Shown here: positions 1-11,110 of the stretch, one piece after another | Position numbering within the stretch: the stretch's first letter is position 1 | How the letters are laid out: the number at the start of each line of letters is the position of its first letter | Origin: Aurelia coerulea | Taxonomy: Eukaryota > Cnidaria > Scyphozoa > Semaeostomeae > Ulmaridae | Length of the DNA stretch: 64,000 nucleotides | Assembly (NCBI GenBank): GCA_039566865.1 | Contig: CM076947.1 | Location: 3,975,501 to 4,039,500 of the forward strand | Direction of reading: 5' to 3' | Notes under the pieces: generated by a model | Databases searched by the model: none | What the model was told of the DNA's origin: nothing | What the model saw: the letters and a program-made list of their open reading frames with translations, nothing else | Made by a program: the position numbers and the translations under genes

Positions 1-1815
1 ATGATTTACATGACAGATGTGATTTTTCTCTGTAGGAATGGTGCACTTATGGTAAACAAAATGGCTAAAGTCCCGAGAGCAGCTCGGGGATGCTTCAGTC
101 ACTACAATCATCTGTTGACTGAGAATCCAGTGCTTTGTCCATTGACTAACGAAACTTCCGCACGCTTGGTCCAAAGTAAAAATGCCAGAACCGAACTTGG
201 TGGGTCAAATCTTCACGGGACACAAGCAAATTCAGTTCCCGCAAAGTTTATGGAAGGAGAATATTACGTCAATCGGCAATGTTATCAGAGGTTTACCAAA
301 GCGATCTCAGTCCTTGCAGAGAGACGTTCTAGGCCTAAACATACGGGAAGCAAAGAACGGTCTTCACCGTTGAAGAGAAGGAAGCAACCAGGAGAGACGA
401 TCGGGATATTATTTCCAAACAGATGCATGAAGTGTACTTCTTCTCGTCCCCTGAAAGTAAAGGGTAAAAAACAAGATCTAAGAGTGCTGCAAACATTTTC
501 TTCCTGTCGAATGGTGAAGCGTGCAGCAGAATTGTGGAATGATGAAGAAATGCCACTGGCAATAAAGGACCAAGACTTGATTGCTCGAGAGTTCAAATGC
601 ATCCCCAGTGTTATAAAGAGTATACGAAGGCTTGCAGCAAACATTCCACAAGCCCAGATCTACCTGAAGTGATCAACGATAATGAGGATGAGGCGAGCAC
701 TTCTCAGCAAACTGTAACTGATTTTGAATCTGTGTGCACGTTTGTTGAGCAACATATCATCAATGGGGGCCAATCTGTTTCATTGAAGGTTCTCACAAAT
801 ATGTATGGATTTGACAAAGAAGATAGCAGGCTGCGTGCTAACGTTAAGAAGAGACTAGAACGAGAGTTTGCTGAAAAGATTGTTTTCGTTCGTGTGGCAT
901 ATCACGAATCAGAAATTTTTTGTAAGTAAAAGAGCACTGACGGCAACGACTTTGACTAGTTTTATCAAGGACAGCAAATATGTTGTCTTGAAAGAAACTG
1001 CGTCAATCATTCGATCTGAAATTTTAGAAATGATAAATACAGCACAAGAACTACCCTGGCCACCAACACCCGAGGCTCTATCTTCAGAAAGCAGGCAACC
1101 ACCAGAAAGTGTGACAGATTTTGTTACAAGCATGATCCATGCAACACATCACTCACCGGGAGAGGACGTGAAATGCTTTGCAAGTTCGATTTTGAGTGAC
1201 CTAGTGTATGCAGTTTCAAAGGGGAAGTTCTTAACTGAGAAGCACGTTGTTTTGGGGAGTGGCCTTCATAGCCTAACTGGACAGAAAATACAAATAAAGC
1301 TCCTTGGTAAATTTGGTCACTCAATCAACTACGACAGTGTCAGGATGATAGAGACTGCTCAAGTGGATATGGCTCAGCAGTTGAGGTCCCTGCACAACCC
1401 ACTTCCTTTGTTACCAGCAACTGAACTTGACCGGGTAATAACTTTCTGTTGGTGAGATAATTTTGATTGCTAAAAAGAAAAAAACCATTGGAACTCTACA
1501 CACTACTCATGGTGTTGCGTACCAAGAAGAATCCACAACCTCCCATGAACAGGCAAACAATTTTTAGATTGAGAAGTCCAGCCGCAGATCCGTTGCTGTT
1601 ACACCATTAGATCTTGACAAGAGAAAGGTTTTTTGGCATAGAAATCTTAGCCTATTTGAAGCCAGTCAGACAATGGAGATTGATAGAAGTAATGCAGACA
1701 AAATATTGCTAATTTGGCAGCTAATGAGAAGAGTCTCCTTAGCACCACAGAGGATAGCAAGATTTGTTGGATGGATTATGCAAATATTTGGAGAACCAAA
1801 TTCAAAACCTACAAG
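1..1815 (+). pseudogene. 5' part of a large decayed repeat-family gene (family A)
   Basis: Coding sequence enters from the left edge and runs through several frames: 1-~596, then ~597-~917 (HPQCYKEYTKAC...), then ~920-1455, then ~1455-1815. The frame changes near 597, near the T-run at ~915 and again near 1740, and a TAG interrupts it near 1567, so this copy is broken. Recognisable blocks include a Cys-rich N-terminal segment and the motif GTLHTTHGVAYQE at about 1490-1530. It continues after a LINE insertion at 3969. Function is unknown. The block order matches uncharacterised multi-copy proteins I associate with cnidarian genomes; they may be transposon-derived or domesticated, which is inference. 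A second, minus-strand copy of the same family's C-terminal end lies at 40.5-42.0 kb. Confidence 0.6.
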
Positions 1816-3968
1816 AATTATAATAATAATAATAATACAGATATTTACAGAGGAAGGCCTCAGTCACTCGAGAGTGCTTTTCATGAGGGTCCTCTATTTA
1901 ACTAACTGTAGCGATTCACTTAAAATATTATATTTACATAACATCCAAATAGTAAAAAATAGTTCTATAGTTCTATCGTAAAAAAAGGTATAAAATCAGC
2001 TCATATTGTCCAAAACTTTTCTTTGAAAATATTAAAGTTTCCTGCCGACTTAATATCAGTGTCCAGTTTATTCCAGTCATCAATGAACAGATAGGTTGAC
2101 ACTTGCTTCCCCCAATTTGTCTTTACTTTAGGAAGATGGTATTGTTCATTGCTCCTTGTCTGGATGTTATGCAGATCTTTTCCTGTTTTATTGCTGAAAG
2201 TGTAGCTTATCTCATTTTTCCTTGACTTGTAAATAGTGGCACATCGATGGAACTTTCGTCTGAAGTCTAGCGATTTCCATTGCAGTGAGTCCAAGGCTTT
2301 CGTGCTTGAGTCATATGGCTTCATGTTCAATATCAGTTTGGCACATTTGTTATGAAGAGCTTGCAGAGTCTTCATCAAACATTGGTTATTTCTGTCCCCC
2401 CAAACAGTATCTCCATAATCAAACAATGGTATTATCATAGTATTTACCAAAGTTAAACGTTGTGCTCTGGGGATTAGATGACTAATTCTTTTATCAAACC
2501 TATCCTTTTTGCCACTTTTTGCTGCAATGAGGCAATGTGACCCCCCCCATGTCATATTTTCATTTATTATTATACCAAGATATTTATAACTTGATTCTCG
2601 ACTTAATTCATCCTCTTCAATTCTTAATGTCAGATCTTGGAAACGCTTTAACTGCTGCTTTCCTCCAACCACGACAAACTTTGATTTTGTGATGTTTAAC
2701 GTCAATCGATGGTTATTTAGCCATTTTTTCACAAGAGCCAAATCCTCGTTCATCTTATTCTGGATTTCATTACAGTTTTTTCCCCTGAATAATAGATTGC
2801 TGTGTCATCAGCAAACAAGATTGTGTTCGAGTATTTTACTGATAGCGGCAAGTCGTTAATGAAAACAAGAAAAAGTAAGGGGCCTAAAACTGACCCTTGT
2901 GGTACGCCAATCGTTACGATTCTCTTCGACGAGAGAGCGTCTCCAACGGATGTTTGCTGCAATCTCTGACTGAGATAGGAGCGAAACCATTTCAGACAAG
3001 CTGTAGAAACACCATACTCTGTCAACTTCAAAAGCAACAAAGAATGATCCACTGTATCGAAGGCTTTTTTTCAAATCTAAGTAGACAACACCAGATACAT
3101 GACCTTCGTCCATGCTTTTCAAGAGACTGTCCGTAAATTGTAAAAGAGCAGAGCTTGTGGACATTTTGCTTCTAAATCCGAACTGATCTTTGAAAAGGAG
3201 ATTGTTTACTTGCGAGAATTCGTAAAACTGCTTATGAACTGCTCGCTCGATTATCTTGCTTATTGTAGGTAAGATTGAAATGGGTCTGTAATTGTCACAA
3301 TTACTCTTATCTCCACTCTTGAATAAAGCCACAACCTTTGCCGATTTCCAGTTATTGGGAAATTTGCCTTCAAGAAATGATTTGTTTATTAGCGCTTGTA
3401 GGGATGGTGCAATGATGTCAGCGGAGTCTTTCAATAACCTTGCGCTGATTTTGTCTAAACCAATTGCTTTGTTTGTTTTTAAGTTTTGCAGCTGGATTTT
3501 CACGAAATTGCTTGTTACCAGACTTAGTTGGAAGCTCTCATCAGTCTTCTTTTGCAAAAGTCCTCTTGCATCTTTATTCCCTTTCCCAAAGGCCTTTGCG
3601 ATTTTCTGGCCTATCGTTGTAAAATGTTTGTTAAATACTGCAGCAACTTGAACTGATTTAGAAAGGACTTTCTTTCCGGATTTGATAACAGAAACAGAAT
3701 GGTTGGCTGGCTGAGGAAGGGCATCTTTTAGGCATTTCCACATACGCGAACTGTCGTTTTTGTTCTCTTCAATCATTCTGCAAAAGTGCTCTGATTTCAG
3801 CCTCTTTTCCAAACGATTTATGTGATTGCGCAACTTTCTGTACATTTGCCAATGATACTGGGACCTAGTTTTTCGTCCCTTTGTTTGATGGTAATTTCTT
3901 TCACGTCTCAGTTGGAGGACTTCAGTTGTAACCCATGGTACTTTTATTACTTTTCTTCCACCAATCAG
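1812..3968 (-). mobile_element. 5'-truncated CR1/L2-like LINE inserted in family A gene
   Basis: The minus strand encodes a non-LTR reverse transcriptase without its endonuclease domain. The order is a linker (KVPWVTTEV..., ~3960-3650), RT fingers (NYRPISILPTISKIIER, ~3270), palm (GVPQGSVLGPLLFLVFINDLP, then FADDTAIYY at ~2800) and a C-terminal domain ending at 2001. Frames change near 3060 (after VVYLDLKK) and near 2755, so it is inactive. The 3' end is marked by an ATT/AAT microsatellite tail at 1815-1842, typical of CR1/L2-type elements that end in short repeats. The gene resumes in a coding frame (ITEYSTVVECI) at ~3975, so the insertion is bounded by family A coding sequence on both sides. 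The exact 5' junction is uncertain by ~10 bp. Confidence 0.85.
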
Positions 3969-3990
3969 GCAACCGATAACGGAATACAGC
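2001..3990 (-). pseudogene. LINE reverse transcriptase ORF, frameshifted in three pieces
   Basis: The three overlapping pieces are ~3990-2856, 3052-2750 and 2753-2001 (minus strand). Together they give the linker, all core RT motifs including the catalytic FADD, and the C-terminal region with HNKCAKLILNM and SLQWKSLDFRR. The two frame breaks lie near 3060 and 2755. The first residues before ~3968 come from flanking gene sequence rather than from the element, so the displayed ATG at 4007 is not the native start. The family (CR1/L2/Rex-like) is inferred from motif style; no alignment was possible. Confidence 0.8.
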
Positions 3991-6900
3991 ACTGTGGTTG
4001 AGTGCATTCATCAGTCGCAAAGACTTTCACGGGCTGCAAACATGAAATACACACACATATCAGTTGATGCTGGCACTGCTCAAAAATGCTTTCATGTTGT
4101 CTGGAATAATCCTATCGAGTTTGGAGATGTCATCATCCATATGGGAGATTTTCATGCCATGATGGAGTTTTTTGGCACGATTGGAAAGCTGGTTACAGGA
4201 AGTGGGTGTGAAGACGTGGTATATCAAGTGGGGCTATGCACATCTGGTGGTATTAAAGGGGTTCTTAGTGGCAAACATTACAACAGGAGCTGGATGATCC
4301 ATGAATGTTTTGCAGAGGCGATCGAAAGACTGTTCTGCGAAGCATTTTTCCAGAACATACCACAAGATCTAGAAAGCACCTTGAAGGCTGATCCTTTGCA
4401 GCTGGATGTGAATTCGATAGTAGATGACGCCCCTTTCAAAGAATATGAAAATATTTACAACAGCTTCAGAGATCGCTGTGCCCAAGGTGAATTTGGCCTC
4501 ACTCCACAGTTTTGGATATCCTATCAACAAGCAGTAAACAGGCAGCACAAGCTTCATCTATCGATAAACACAAATGATCATTACCTACTGTTGCAATGCT
4601 GGAAAGAATCACTACCCTACTGCTTTGCTTTGAACAAACAGAACTATACACGCTACGGGACTTACTACTACAAGCTTCTAGAGAATCTCGACTCTACACA
4701 TCCCGGTGCAAGGAACGAGCTGCAGGAAAAAGGGCTGTCGGTGTGCAGAAACACATTAAATGTTGGTCAGTCGATTGATGGAGCAGGAGAGCAGACTTTT
4801 ATGCGAAGCTCAAAGAGAGCTGGTAGGTACATTTGTACTCTTTGTGGCATATAACTTGTGATGAATTCGTCAATCTACATATGTACATATATGATGTACG
4901 TTTTTGTATTCATCATCTGTGTTCTTGTGTTTCTTTTTGGGTTTCGTCTGAATCCTGCAGTTGTAGGTTTTTTCAATCTGGGATTTTAGAATTGAAAAAT
5001 CTTCCACGAGCAAACGCGCAAACAATAGCTTATTGAAATCTGAGATCTACCAAGTATGCAATTGGCAATGTTTTGCTGCAGACATGAATTTTGTTGGAAA
5101 GTGTTTGCAGCAAAATATTGTGTGAGTGCTGGCTTTCTAAAAATCAATATTCATTTGCAGGTGGCATCAAAAACTTTGCTCACCAAGATGTAACATACGA
5201 AAAGTGGGTTCTAAACAGACCCTTTCAGGCAAGAATGGTAGACAAGTTACGCTCACTGGCACAAATTGATTCTGTAGACATCAATCCACACAAGTGCTTA
5301 CGTGAAAGAGAGATGGTAAAGTCAGAGGATCGAGTAAGAAGAATTATCACCGTTCTAAAGGATGATTTTCTGGATCCTTTTAGTGATGCCATAGATCAAA
5401 GGAAATTATTTAATCTCACATCAGGAAGGCCCCTCCCGCTAGAAATATAAAATGAAATACTGACCGCTGAAAGTAGGGGCAAAGTCATGTTCTCGGAATT
5501 TAGCAGACGACTTGATGCTAATGCAGAAGGACAGTTAGAATTCTTCGATCCAATTAAGAGAGCACCATGGCGTGGGTTTAACAAAATCGATAAAAAAGTC
5601 AGCGTGAGTGCAAAGGGAAGGACGAGAGATCTTGCGGTCCAAAGAGATATTCTTGCTGTTTTGATGGCACAGTCTTCCAAGGAGAAAGCATCAATGGATA
5701 TTGATAAGGCTCTTTGCTTCCCTCTTGCACCGGTACCTCTGTCAATGGCAACATGTGATGGAATACGAAGAAAGACTGTGAAAAGTAAGTTGCTGGATGC
5801 AGCTTTAAGCTCTGTAATCGCAGAAAATGATAGCGTTGATAACGTCACTTGCTATGTAGTTGATCTGGTTGTAGCAATAAGATGCATCAATAAGATTCCT
5901 GACACATTCAGAGAGCTTTCTGTCAGGTTGTGACAAGATCTTCCAAGAAAATACAGCACATTTTATGTAGCCTGCGATTGCTACATTGAAAGATCGATCA
6001 AAGGCTGTGAAAGGTGACTCAAAGGGCAGTCAGAGAGATTTGTCATTAGAAATCCAGACATACGGACTCCTCCAGTTTTCAAGAACTTTATGAACAATGG
6101 TGTAAACAAGGAAAGACTTTTTGAATTGGTCAAAGAAGTCTGGACAGAGAATGCAGGAGATCTTGGAGATAAGGTAATATTTTTTGCGAGGAAGGATAGT
6201 TGTGTAAAGAGGAGCGCAGGAGGTACAGAAAGAGTACTTGATTGGCAGACAAATCATGAGGAAGCTGATACTAAAGTATGCTGTCTCTTGCATTATGCCC
6301 ACCAGCAGAACGAAGGCGAGGAAACCATTGGTATTTTGCGGTCGCATTCAGGAGACATTGACATCCCTGTTATCCTGCTTGCCAATTAAGTACCAAAATT
6401 GCATGTTTACGTAGACAACGGAGCTGGTAAGCACAGGAAATTACTCAATTTGCCATCTTGTGATTTATCTCATGATCAAAAGCAAGCATTCCTTGGTGTC
6501 CATGCATTTACGGGCAACAACTACCTTTCTTCATTTATGAGAAAAGGAAAGAAGGCATGCTGGAATTTAGTTAAAGAAAATCAAGAGTTTTTAACAGCAT
6601 TCAGCGAGATAGGCTCAGAGGTGAGAGCATCAGACAGCTTAGTAAACAGTTTAGAAAGGTTTGTTTGTTGCCTTTATGGAGAGAAACGTCTTACATCAGT
6701 GAATGAAGTACAAAAGAAAATTTTTTGGAGAAATTATTCGCGGGAAAACAGAATAACGGATTTGTCACTGTTGCCTCCTTGTCAAAGCAGTTTATTGCTT
6801 CACATTCAAAGAGCTAACTACGTGGCAAGAATTTGGCAACAGGCTTCGACGCCAATGATGGAAATCGAAGATCCAAAGTACCACAGATGGCAGGAAGACC

Positions 6901-7040
6901 TTACGGAGGATTGGGTAACAGTTCCTTTCCCTGAAGACATTACGAAGCTGTTGGTAGATATGACAGAGGAACATTTCGAAGCTGGAGTTGCTGAAGCTGA
7001 GGAGGAGGCAGACTTTTCAGACGATGATGAAGATAATTAA
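3969..7040 (+). pseudogene. 3' part of family A gene, with PIN-like C-terminal domain
   Basis: The gene resumes after the LINE. An exon at ~3975-4822 contains the block HMGDFHAMMEFFGTIGK (~4140-4185). A phase-1 intron follows (4823-5160), then IKNFAHQDVTYEKW and further coding to 7040. In-frame stops at about 5448, 5931, 6019 and 6387 show decay. The region 6250-6360 (NHEEADTKVCCLLHYAHQ, then SHSGDIDIPVI) matches the acidic-residue pattern of PIN/FEN-like nuclease domains. It is followed by DNGAGKHRKLL and HAFTGNNYLSSF, and the protein ends in an acidic tail (EEEADFSDDDEDN). Family function is unknown. A nuclease role is inferred from the acidic motifs only. Confidence 0.6.
4823..5160 (+). 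other. Intron in family A gene
   Basis: The donor GTAGGT at 4823 and acceptor TTTGCAG ending at 5160 join GCT-G to GT-GGC, giving continuous RAGGIKNFAHQ. The phase-consistent junction and the loss of coding quality between them support an intron. It indicates the locus arose from a genomic, spliced gene rather than a retrocopy. Confidence 0.6.
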
Positions 7041-7345
7041 ATTGCACACTTAAAATCCATGAAATGGAGTTAATATGAATTCAGTTTAAGTGCACGCACG
7101 CCTGCCTTTATACTAATATTGTTATGATAGAAGTTACGTGATTGCGTCAAAAAGCTTCAATTCTTCACGCAAAAATTTCAACACAGCCCCCCAATAAATC
7201 CCTGGAGGCCCACTTCCCCCCCCCCGATGAACCCATTTAGCTAGAATATATGTATATTTTGTATCATACTAAAGCCTATCATGGTATCCTATCATGGTAT
7301 CATGGTATCATTTGGTATTATACTAAAGCCTATTTGGTATCATAC
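7041..7345. repeat. Non-coding stretch with short tandem/dispersed repeats
   Basis: No gene is seen. A run of C lies at ~7218. From 7257 to 7345 the words GTATCAT, ACTAAAGCCTAT and TCATGGTATC recur several times as a degenerate tandem array directly upstream of the next LINE. The word TAAAGCCT here and again just after that LINE's tail (~11108) could be an 8-bp target duplication, which is weak evidence. Confidence 0.5.
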
Positions 7346-7487
7346 TAATACAGTAGAGTTGAAGTCACCTGAGGGGAGCGGTCACGAATTTTCAACGCTC
7401 CGTATTTACGCCATTAATATTGGATCTTACAGTTTGATGCCGCTCTGAAGTTTCTGCAAAGAGCCATTTATTCGATTGACGTCAAGA

Positions 7488-10400
7488 ATGGCTTTCAGAA
7501 GAGCTTGTACACTGCTTTTTGCTTCATTGCAGCTTGTTTTATTCTTTCGCAACCTTTATTTTATTAATCAACTTAGCCATGGATGCTGTAGCTGTAACGT
7601 AAACATTCAGCCTTCTCCGTCCCCTGGGTTCAACATGACAACTCCAACGTCAGACAATACAAAAGGAAGTTTGGGCAAACAACTGAGGTATTCAATTAAA
7701 CGATCAAAAAGAAGAACTCTCTATTATGCCAATTCAACATCATCTTTCCATGTACTTATTGCCCTGAGATTTGACATTGAAGAAAATCCTGGCCCAAGAG
7801 TGCCGTCCCCAAAATGCTCTTTGTGTAACAAGACAGTCCGATCAAATCAACAACACTGTGTTTGCGAATTTTGCCGCTCTGTATCACACTCTGTCTGCTT
7901 GGATTTATCTTTCAAACATACAACCCGATCTCTGATTCACACATGTGATCTCTGCTTACACCGGGCCCTCCCTTTCGTTAACTATGCAAAAGACTTTGAT
8001 ATGAGCAGCTGTGATAGCAATGAGAGCTTTGAACAAGACACGTTAGATAATATGGGCAATAACAAGCATGTAGCTGCCCTGGAAAATAAGGCAAATCTCC
8101 TCAAATTCTTGCACCTCAACACTCAGTCTCTTGTTTCCACATTCAGTGAATTCCAGATGACTTTGGCCAAATACCCATTTGACGTAGTAGCTCTCTCGGA
8201 GACCTGGCTAAAGCCAAACAAAATGCTCCTTGACTATGTTCAAATACCAGGGTACGAACTCCTATACAACAACCGTGATAACATCAGGGGTGGAGGAGTC
8301 GGTTTTTATATAAAGGACACAATAAGATTTAAACGCAGGAAAGACATCGAAAATAGAATGCCTGATTTGGAACACTTATGGGTAGAACTACCGGGGAAAA
8401 ATAAAAATAGCCGGCTACTGGCGGGTGTTGTTTATCGCTCAGAAAAGCTGCTTCCATTCAACGACTGGCTTGACAAATTCGAGGATACGATTGGATATGT
8501 AAAAACTATCTGGGATGGTCCTATAATGATAACAGGGGACATGAACATCGACTTATTTTCCTCAGATACGAACTGCGGCAATTACCAAGGTTTATTAAAA
8601 CAGTTCAATCTCACGCAAATCGTAAGGAATCCAACCAGAATCTCACAAAATTCAGCTACCTTAATCGACCACATATTAATAAGCAATCCAGAACTTGTAA
8701 AATGCACCGACATTCTGCCCTGCCACGACGTCAGTGATCACGACGGTCCATACGCCCTTCTTAACGTGCGACTGCCTAAGTATGAGCCAAGATATAAGCT
8801 GATTCGGAATGAGAAGTCTTTCGATAAAGACTCTTTTATTGAAGATGTAAAATGCCTCCCTTTCAGCTTGGTCTATGCTGTCTCTCATCCTGACGAAAAA
8901 TTGAGCATATTTAATGATCTTCTACTTGACGTAATCAACAAACATGCTCCAATCAGGAGAATAAAGGTTACAAGACCACCTGCACCCTGGATGAACGATC
9001 CTGCAATCAAAAAGTTGCAAAATTTGAGAGACGTAAGTCGCTCTGAAGCCCATCAGTCACAAAATCCATCGACATGGGAAAAATTTAAAGAAACCAAACG
9101 CGCAGTAAAAAAGGCTATAAGGAGAGCCAAGTCTACCTTTTATCGTAAGGCTCTTTCCAAAGACAACCCGAAAGAGGTCTGGAAAATAATCCATGGTATT
9201 TTGCATCCTCCAGCAAAACGTGCTACTTTCAACCCTGCTGAACTTAATAAATATTTCGCAACTATCGCCAGTGTCACACTAAAGAAGAAAGCCATTCCAA
9301 GAAATGAAACTAGCCAGTTTATTAACAGCCTACCAGAAGCCCGAAAAGATGATGATTCTGATTGCTTCCACCTCCATCGTACCAGCTACCAGAATGTCCT
9401 AAAGCAGTTGAAACTTTTACGCAATGACACATCGACTGGTCCTGATGAGATCCCAATTCGATTTGTAAAGATGGTAGACGAAATCCTTTGCTCTCCCCTA
9501 ACGCATATCATTAATGCATTCATAGAAAGCAACACCTTTCCTACACTTTGGAAGGCTGCAAGGATCGTCCCAATTAACAAAGTGGCAACACCAACTGACA
9601 AATCTCATTTTCGGCCTATTGCTATTCTACCAGCCCTTTCAAAGATTTTTGAAAGAACCGTTTGCAACCAGCTCCTCGAATTCATAGACAAACGACACTT
9701 GTATAAAGATACGGTTACTGGTTTCAGGAAGGGTTTCTCGACTGGTTCGGCCTTGCTAAAGCTGAGAGATGATATCAAGAAAGCAATGGGCGCGAGTGAA
9801 CTATCGATTATAGTACTAATTGATTTCTCTAAAGCATTTGATACTATTTCACATGACACCCTAATCAAAACTCTGCACAAATACGGCTTTTCGAGAGAAT
9901 TTCTCCACTGGACGCTAAGCTACCTAGGTGGCCGCAGACAGTACGTGCAACTTGACTCTAAGAAATCCAAATTTATGACAACATATTTTGGTGTTCCACA
10001 GGGTTCCATTTTAGGCCCACTCCTATTTAATCTTTATGTGAACGATCTAAAAGAATACCTTCCATCTAAGTCGATTCAATATGCTGATGACACTACGATC
10101 TATGAATCATGCAGACCTTCTAACATACAAAGCGCTGTAAGTAAACTGAGTGATACTCTCACAAAGTTAGAAACCTGGTCGAGCGATAACTCACTGGCTA
10201 TCAACGCTATCAAGTCCAAGTATTTCATCTGTTCGTCCAAAAAACTACATGATCGACATCATCTGTCTAACATACCAGTCTCTTTATCAATGGGTGAAAA
10301 GCCCCTTGACCTAGAAAGCAACCCACGTCTACTTGGCATCTACTTAGATAAACACTTAGACTGGTCAAATCACTTGCAAGAAGTCATATCAAGCTGCTAC

Positions 10401-10919
10401 GGAAAACTTGCAGTCTTGAAGAAACTCAAAAACTTCACAACGTTTAAACTAAGAAAGCAACTTGCCGAATGCTTGATATTATCAAAGATTGACTTTAACG
10501 ATCATGTCTACTCGCCCTTGACAAATGCACAAGTTAACAAACTGCAACGATTACAGAAGGCAGCTGCCAGTTTTGTTTTCGGTAAATATGTCTCCACTAA
10601 AGATGTCCTAAAACTGAGATGGCTTCCTGTAGAAGAGAGACGGGAGTTTAATTGCATGAAACTCGCATACAAAGCTATTCATTATGAAAACTGGCCAACA
10701 ATCAACCAAATAGAAATCAAAACTACGGGTCGCATGCTTCGCAATAGCAATGACCTAAAGCTCATGTCTTCGTTGATAAAAGGAACATTTCAAGATCAAG
10801 CCAGCAAACAATTCAACAAACTTCCATCTGCTATTCGACACGAAACAACTCTATACTCTTTCTGTAACAATCTACGGGAACAGCTTTTTATGCGAGCAAA
10901 TGAACGACTAACTACTTAA
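7488..10919 (+). CDS. LINE polyprotein: 2A-like / PHD / endonuclease / reverse transcriptase
   Basis: About 1,143 residues from the first ATG (7488; a longer reading would begin at a TTG). Residues ~10-27 are strongly hydrophobic (signal or anchor-like). Residues 96-103 read DIEENPGP. Residues ~108-157 hold a Cys/His-rich PHD-like finger (CSLCNKTV...CEFC...CDLC). The endonuclease spans ~205-430 with SETWLK, GDMNIDL, IDHILI and SDHDGPY. The reverse transcriptase spans ~655-915 with FRPIAILPALSK, FSKAFDTI, GVPQGSILGPLL and catalytic YADD at ~864. The C-terminal domain is CR1/L2-like. The element copies RNA into nicked chromosomal DNA by target-primed reverse transcription (family knowledge). 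All key motifs are present, so it may encode active proteins. Confidence 0.9.
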   Translation: MAFRRACTLLFASLQLVLFFRNLYFINQLSHGCCSCNVNIQPSPSPGFNMTTPTSDNTKGSLGKQLRYSIKRSKRRTLYYANSTSSFHVLIALRFDIEENPGPRVPSPKCSLCNKTVRSNQQHCVCEFCRSVSHSVCLDLSFKHTTRSLIHTCDLCLHRALPFVNYAKDFDMSSCDSNESFEQDTLDNMGNNKHVAALENKANLLKFLHLNTQSLVSTFSEFQMTLAKYPFDVVALSETWLKPNKMLLDYVQIPGYELLYNNRDNIRGGGVGFYIKDTIRFKRRKDIENRMPDLEHLWVELPGKNKNSRLLAGVVYRSEKLLPFNDWLDKFEDTIGYVKTIWDGPIMITGDMNIDLFSSDTNCGNYQGLLKQFNLTQIVRNPTRISQNSATLIDHILISNPELVKCTDILPCHDVSDHDGPYALLNVRLPKYEPRYKLIRNEKSFDKDSFIEDVKCLPFSLVYAVSHPDEKLSIFNDLLLDVINKHAPIRRIKVTRPPAPWMNDPAIKKLQNLRDVSRSEAHQSQNPSTWEKFKETKRAVKKAIRRAKSTFYRKALSKDNPKEVWKIIHGILHPPAKRATFNPAELNKYFATIASVTLKKKAIPRNETSQFINSLPEARKDDDSDCFHLHRTSYQNVLKQLKLLRNDTSTGPDEIPIRFVKMVDEILCSPLTHIINAFIESNTFPTLWKAARIVPINKVATPTDKSHFRPIAILPALSKIFERTVCNQLLEFIDKRHLYKDTVTGFRKGFSTGSALLKLRDDIKKAMGASELSIIVLIDFSKAFDTISHDTLIKTLHKYGFSREFLHWTLSYLGGRRQYVQLDSKKSKFMTTYFGVPQGSILGPLLFNLYVNDLKEYLPSKSIQYADDTTIYESCRPSNIQSAVSKLSDTLTKLETWSSDNSLAINAIKSKYFICSSKKLHDRHHLSNIPVSLSMGEKPLDLESNPRLLGIYLDKHLDWSNHLQEVISSCYGKLAVLKKLKNFTTFKLRKQLAECLILSKIDFNDHVYSPLTNAQVNKLQRLQKAAASFVFGKYVSTKDVLKLRWLPVEERREFNCMKLAYKAIHYENWPTINQIEIKTTGRMLRNSNDLKLMSSLIKGTFQDQASKQFNKLPSAIRHETTLYSFCNNLREQLFMRANERLTT
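7773..7796 (+). other. 2A-like ribosome-skipping motif
   Basis: The codons translate as D-I-E-E-N-P-G-P, matching the 2A consensus D-x-E-x-N-P-G-P, preceded by a hydrophobic/basic stretch (FHVLIALRF). In known 2A sequences the ribosome fails to join G and P, releasing the upstream peptide. Here that would detach the first ~102 residues, including the hydrophobic segment, from the PHD-EN-RT part. 2A-like sequences at the N-terminus of invertebrate CR1-type LINEs are known, and some double as signal sequences. Confidence 0.85.
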
Positions 10920-11037
10920 CTATTTTTTCGAGTTTCTTGATGACAATTCATCTTAACTTTACATTTCTTTCAATTTCAATCACTATTCCTTTAATATTAT
11001 TGTAAACATAGGGAAAAAAACTTTTTAGCTAGAGTTG

Positions 11038-11110
11038 AAGAGCCACACTTTAGTTGTGGATATGCTCTTAAAAACCATGTATGTATGTATGTATGTATAT
11101 GTATGTATAA
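11038..11110 (+). repeat. LINE 3'-end stem-loop and (TATG)n tail
   Basis: AAGAGC pairs with GCTCTT and, inside it, CCACA pairs with TGTGG around a short loop. A (TATG)n run follows at ~11078-11108. A 3' hairpin plus short tandem repeat, instead of poly(A), is the usual terminus of CR1/L2-type LINEs and is the RT recognition end. Confidence 0.65.

Larger units (their letters stand above)
7346..11110 (+). mobile_element. Apparently full-length CR1-type LINE with 2A-like motif
   Basis: The element spans a 5' leader of ~140 bp, one long intact ORF (7488-10919), a short 3' UTR with a stem-loop (11038-11070) and a terminal (TATG)n array (~11078-11108). Domain order in the ORF is hydrophobic N-terminus, 2A-like motif, PHD-type zinc finger, apurinic-type endonuclease, reverse transcriptase and C-terminal domain. 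The absence of frameshifts over more than 1,100 codons suggests recent insertion. The 5' boundary is estimated from the end of the upstream repeats and the possible TAAAGCCT duplication. Confidence 0.85.

Noticed and set aside
285..644. Antisense open frames across 1-7 kb
   Set aside because: They mirror the plus-strand coding of family A and show no motifs.
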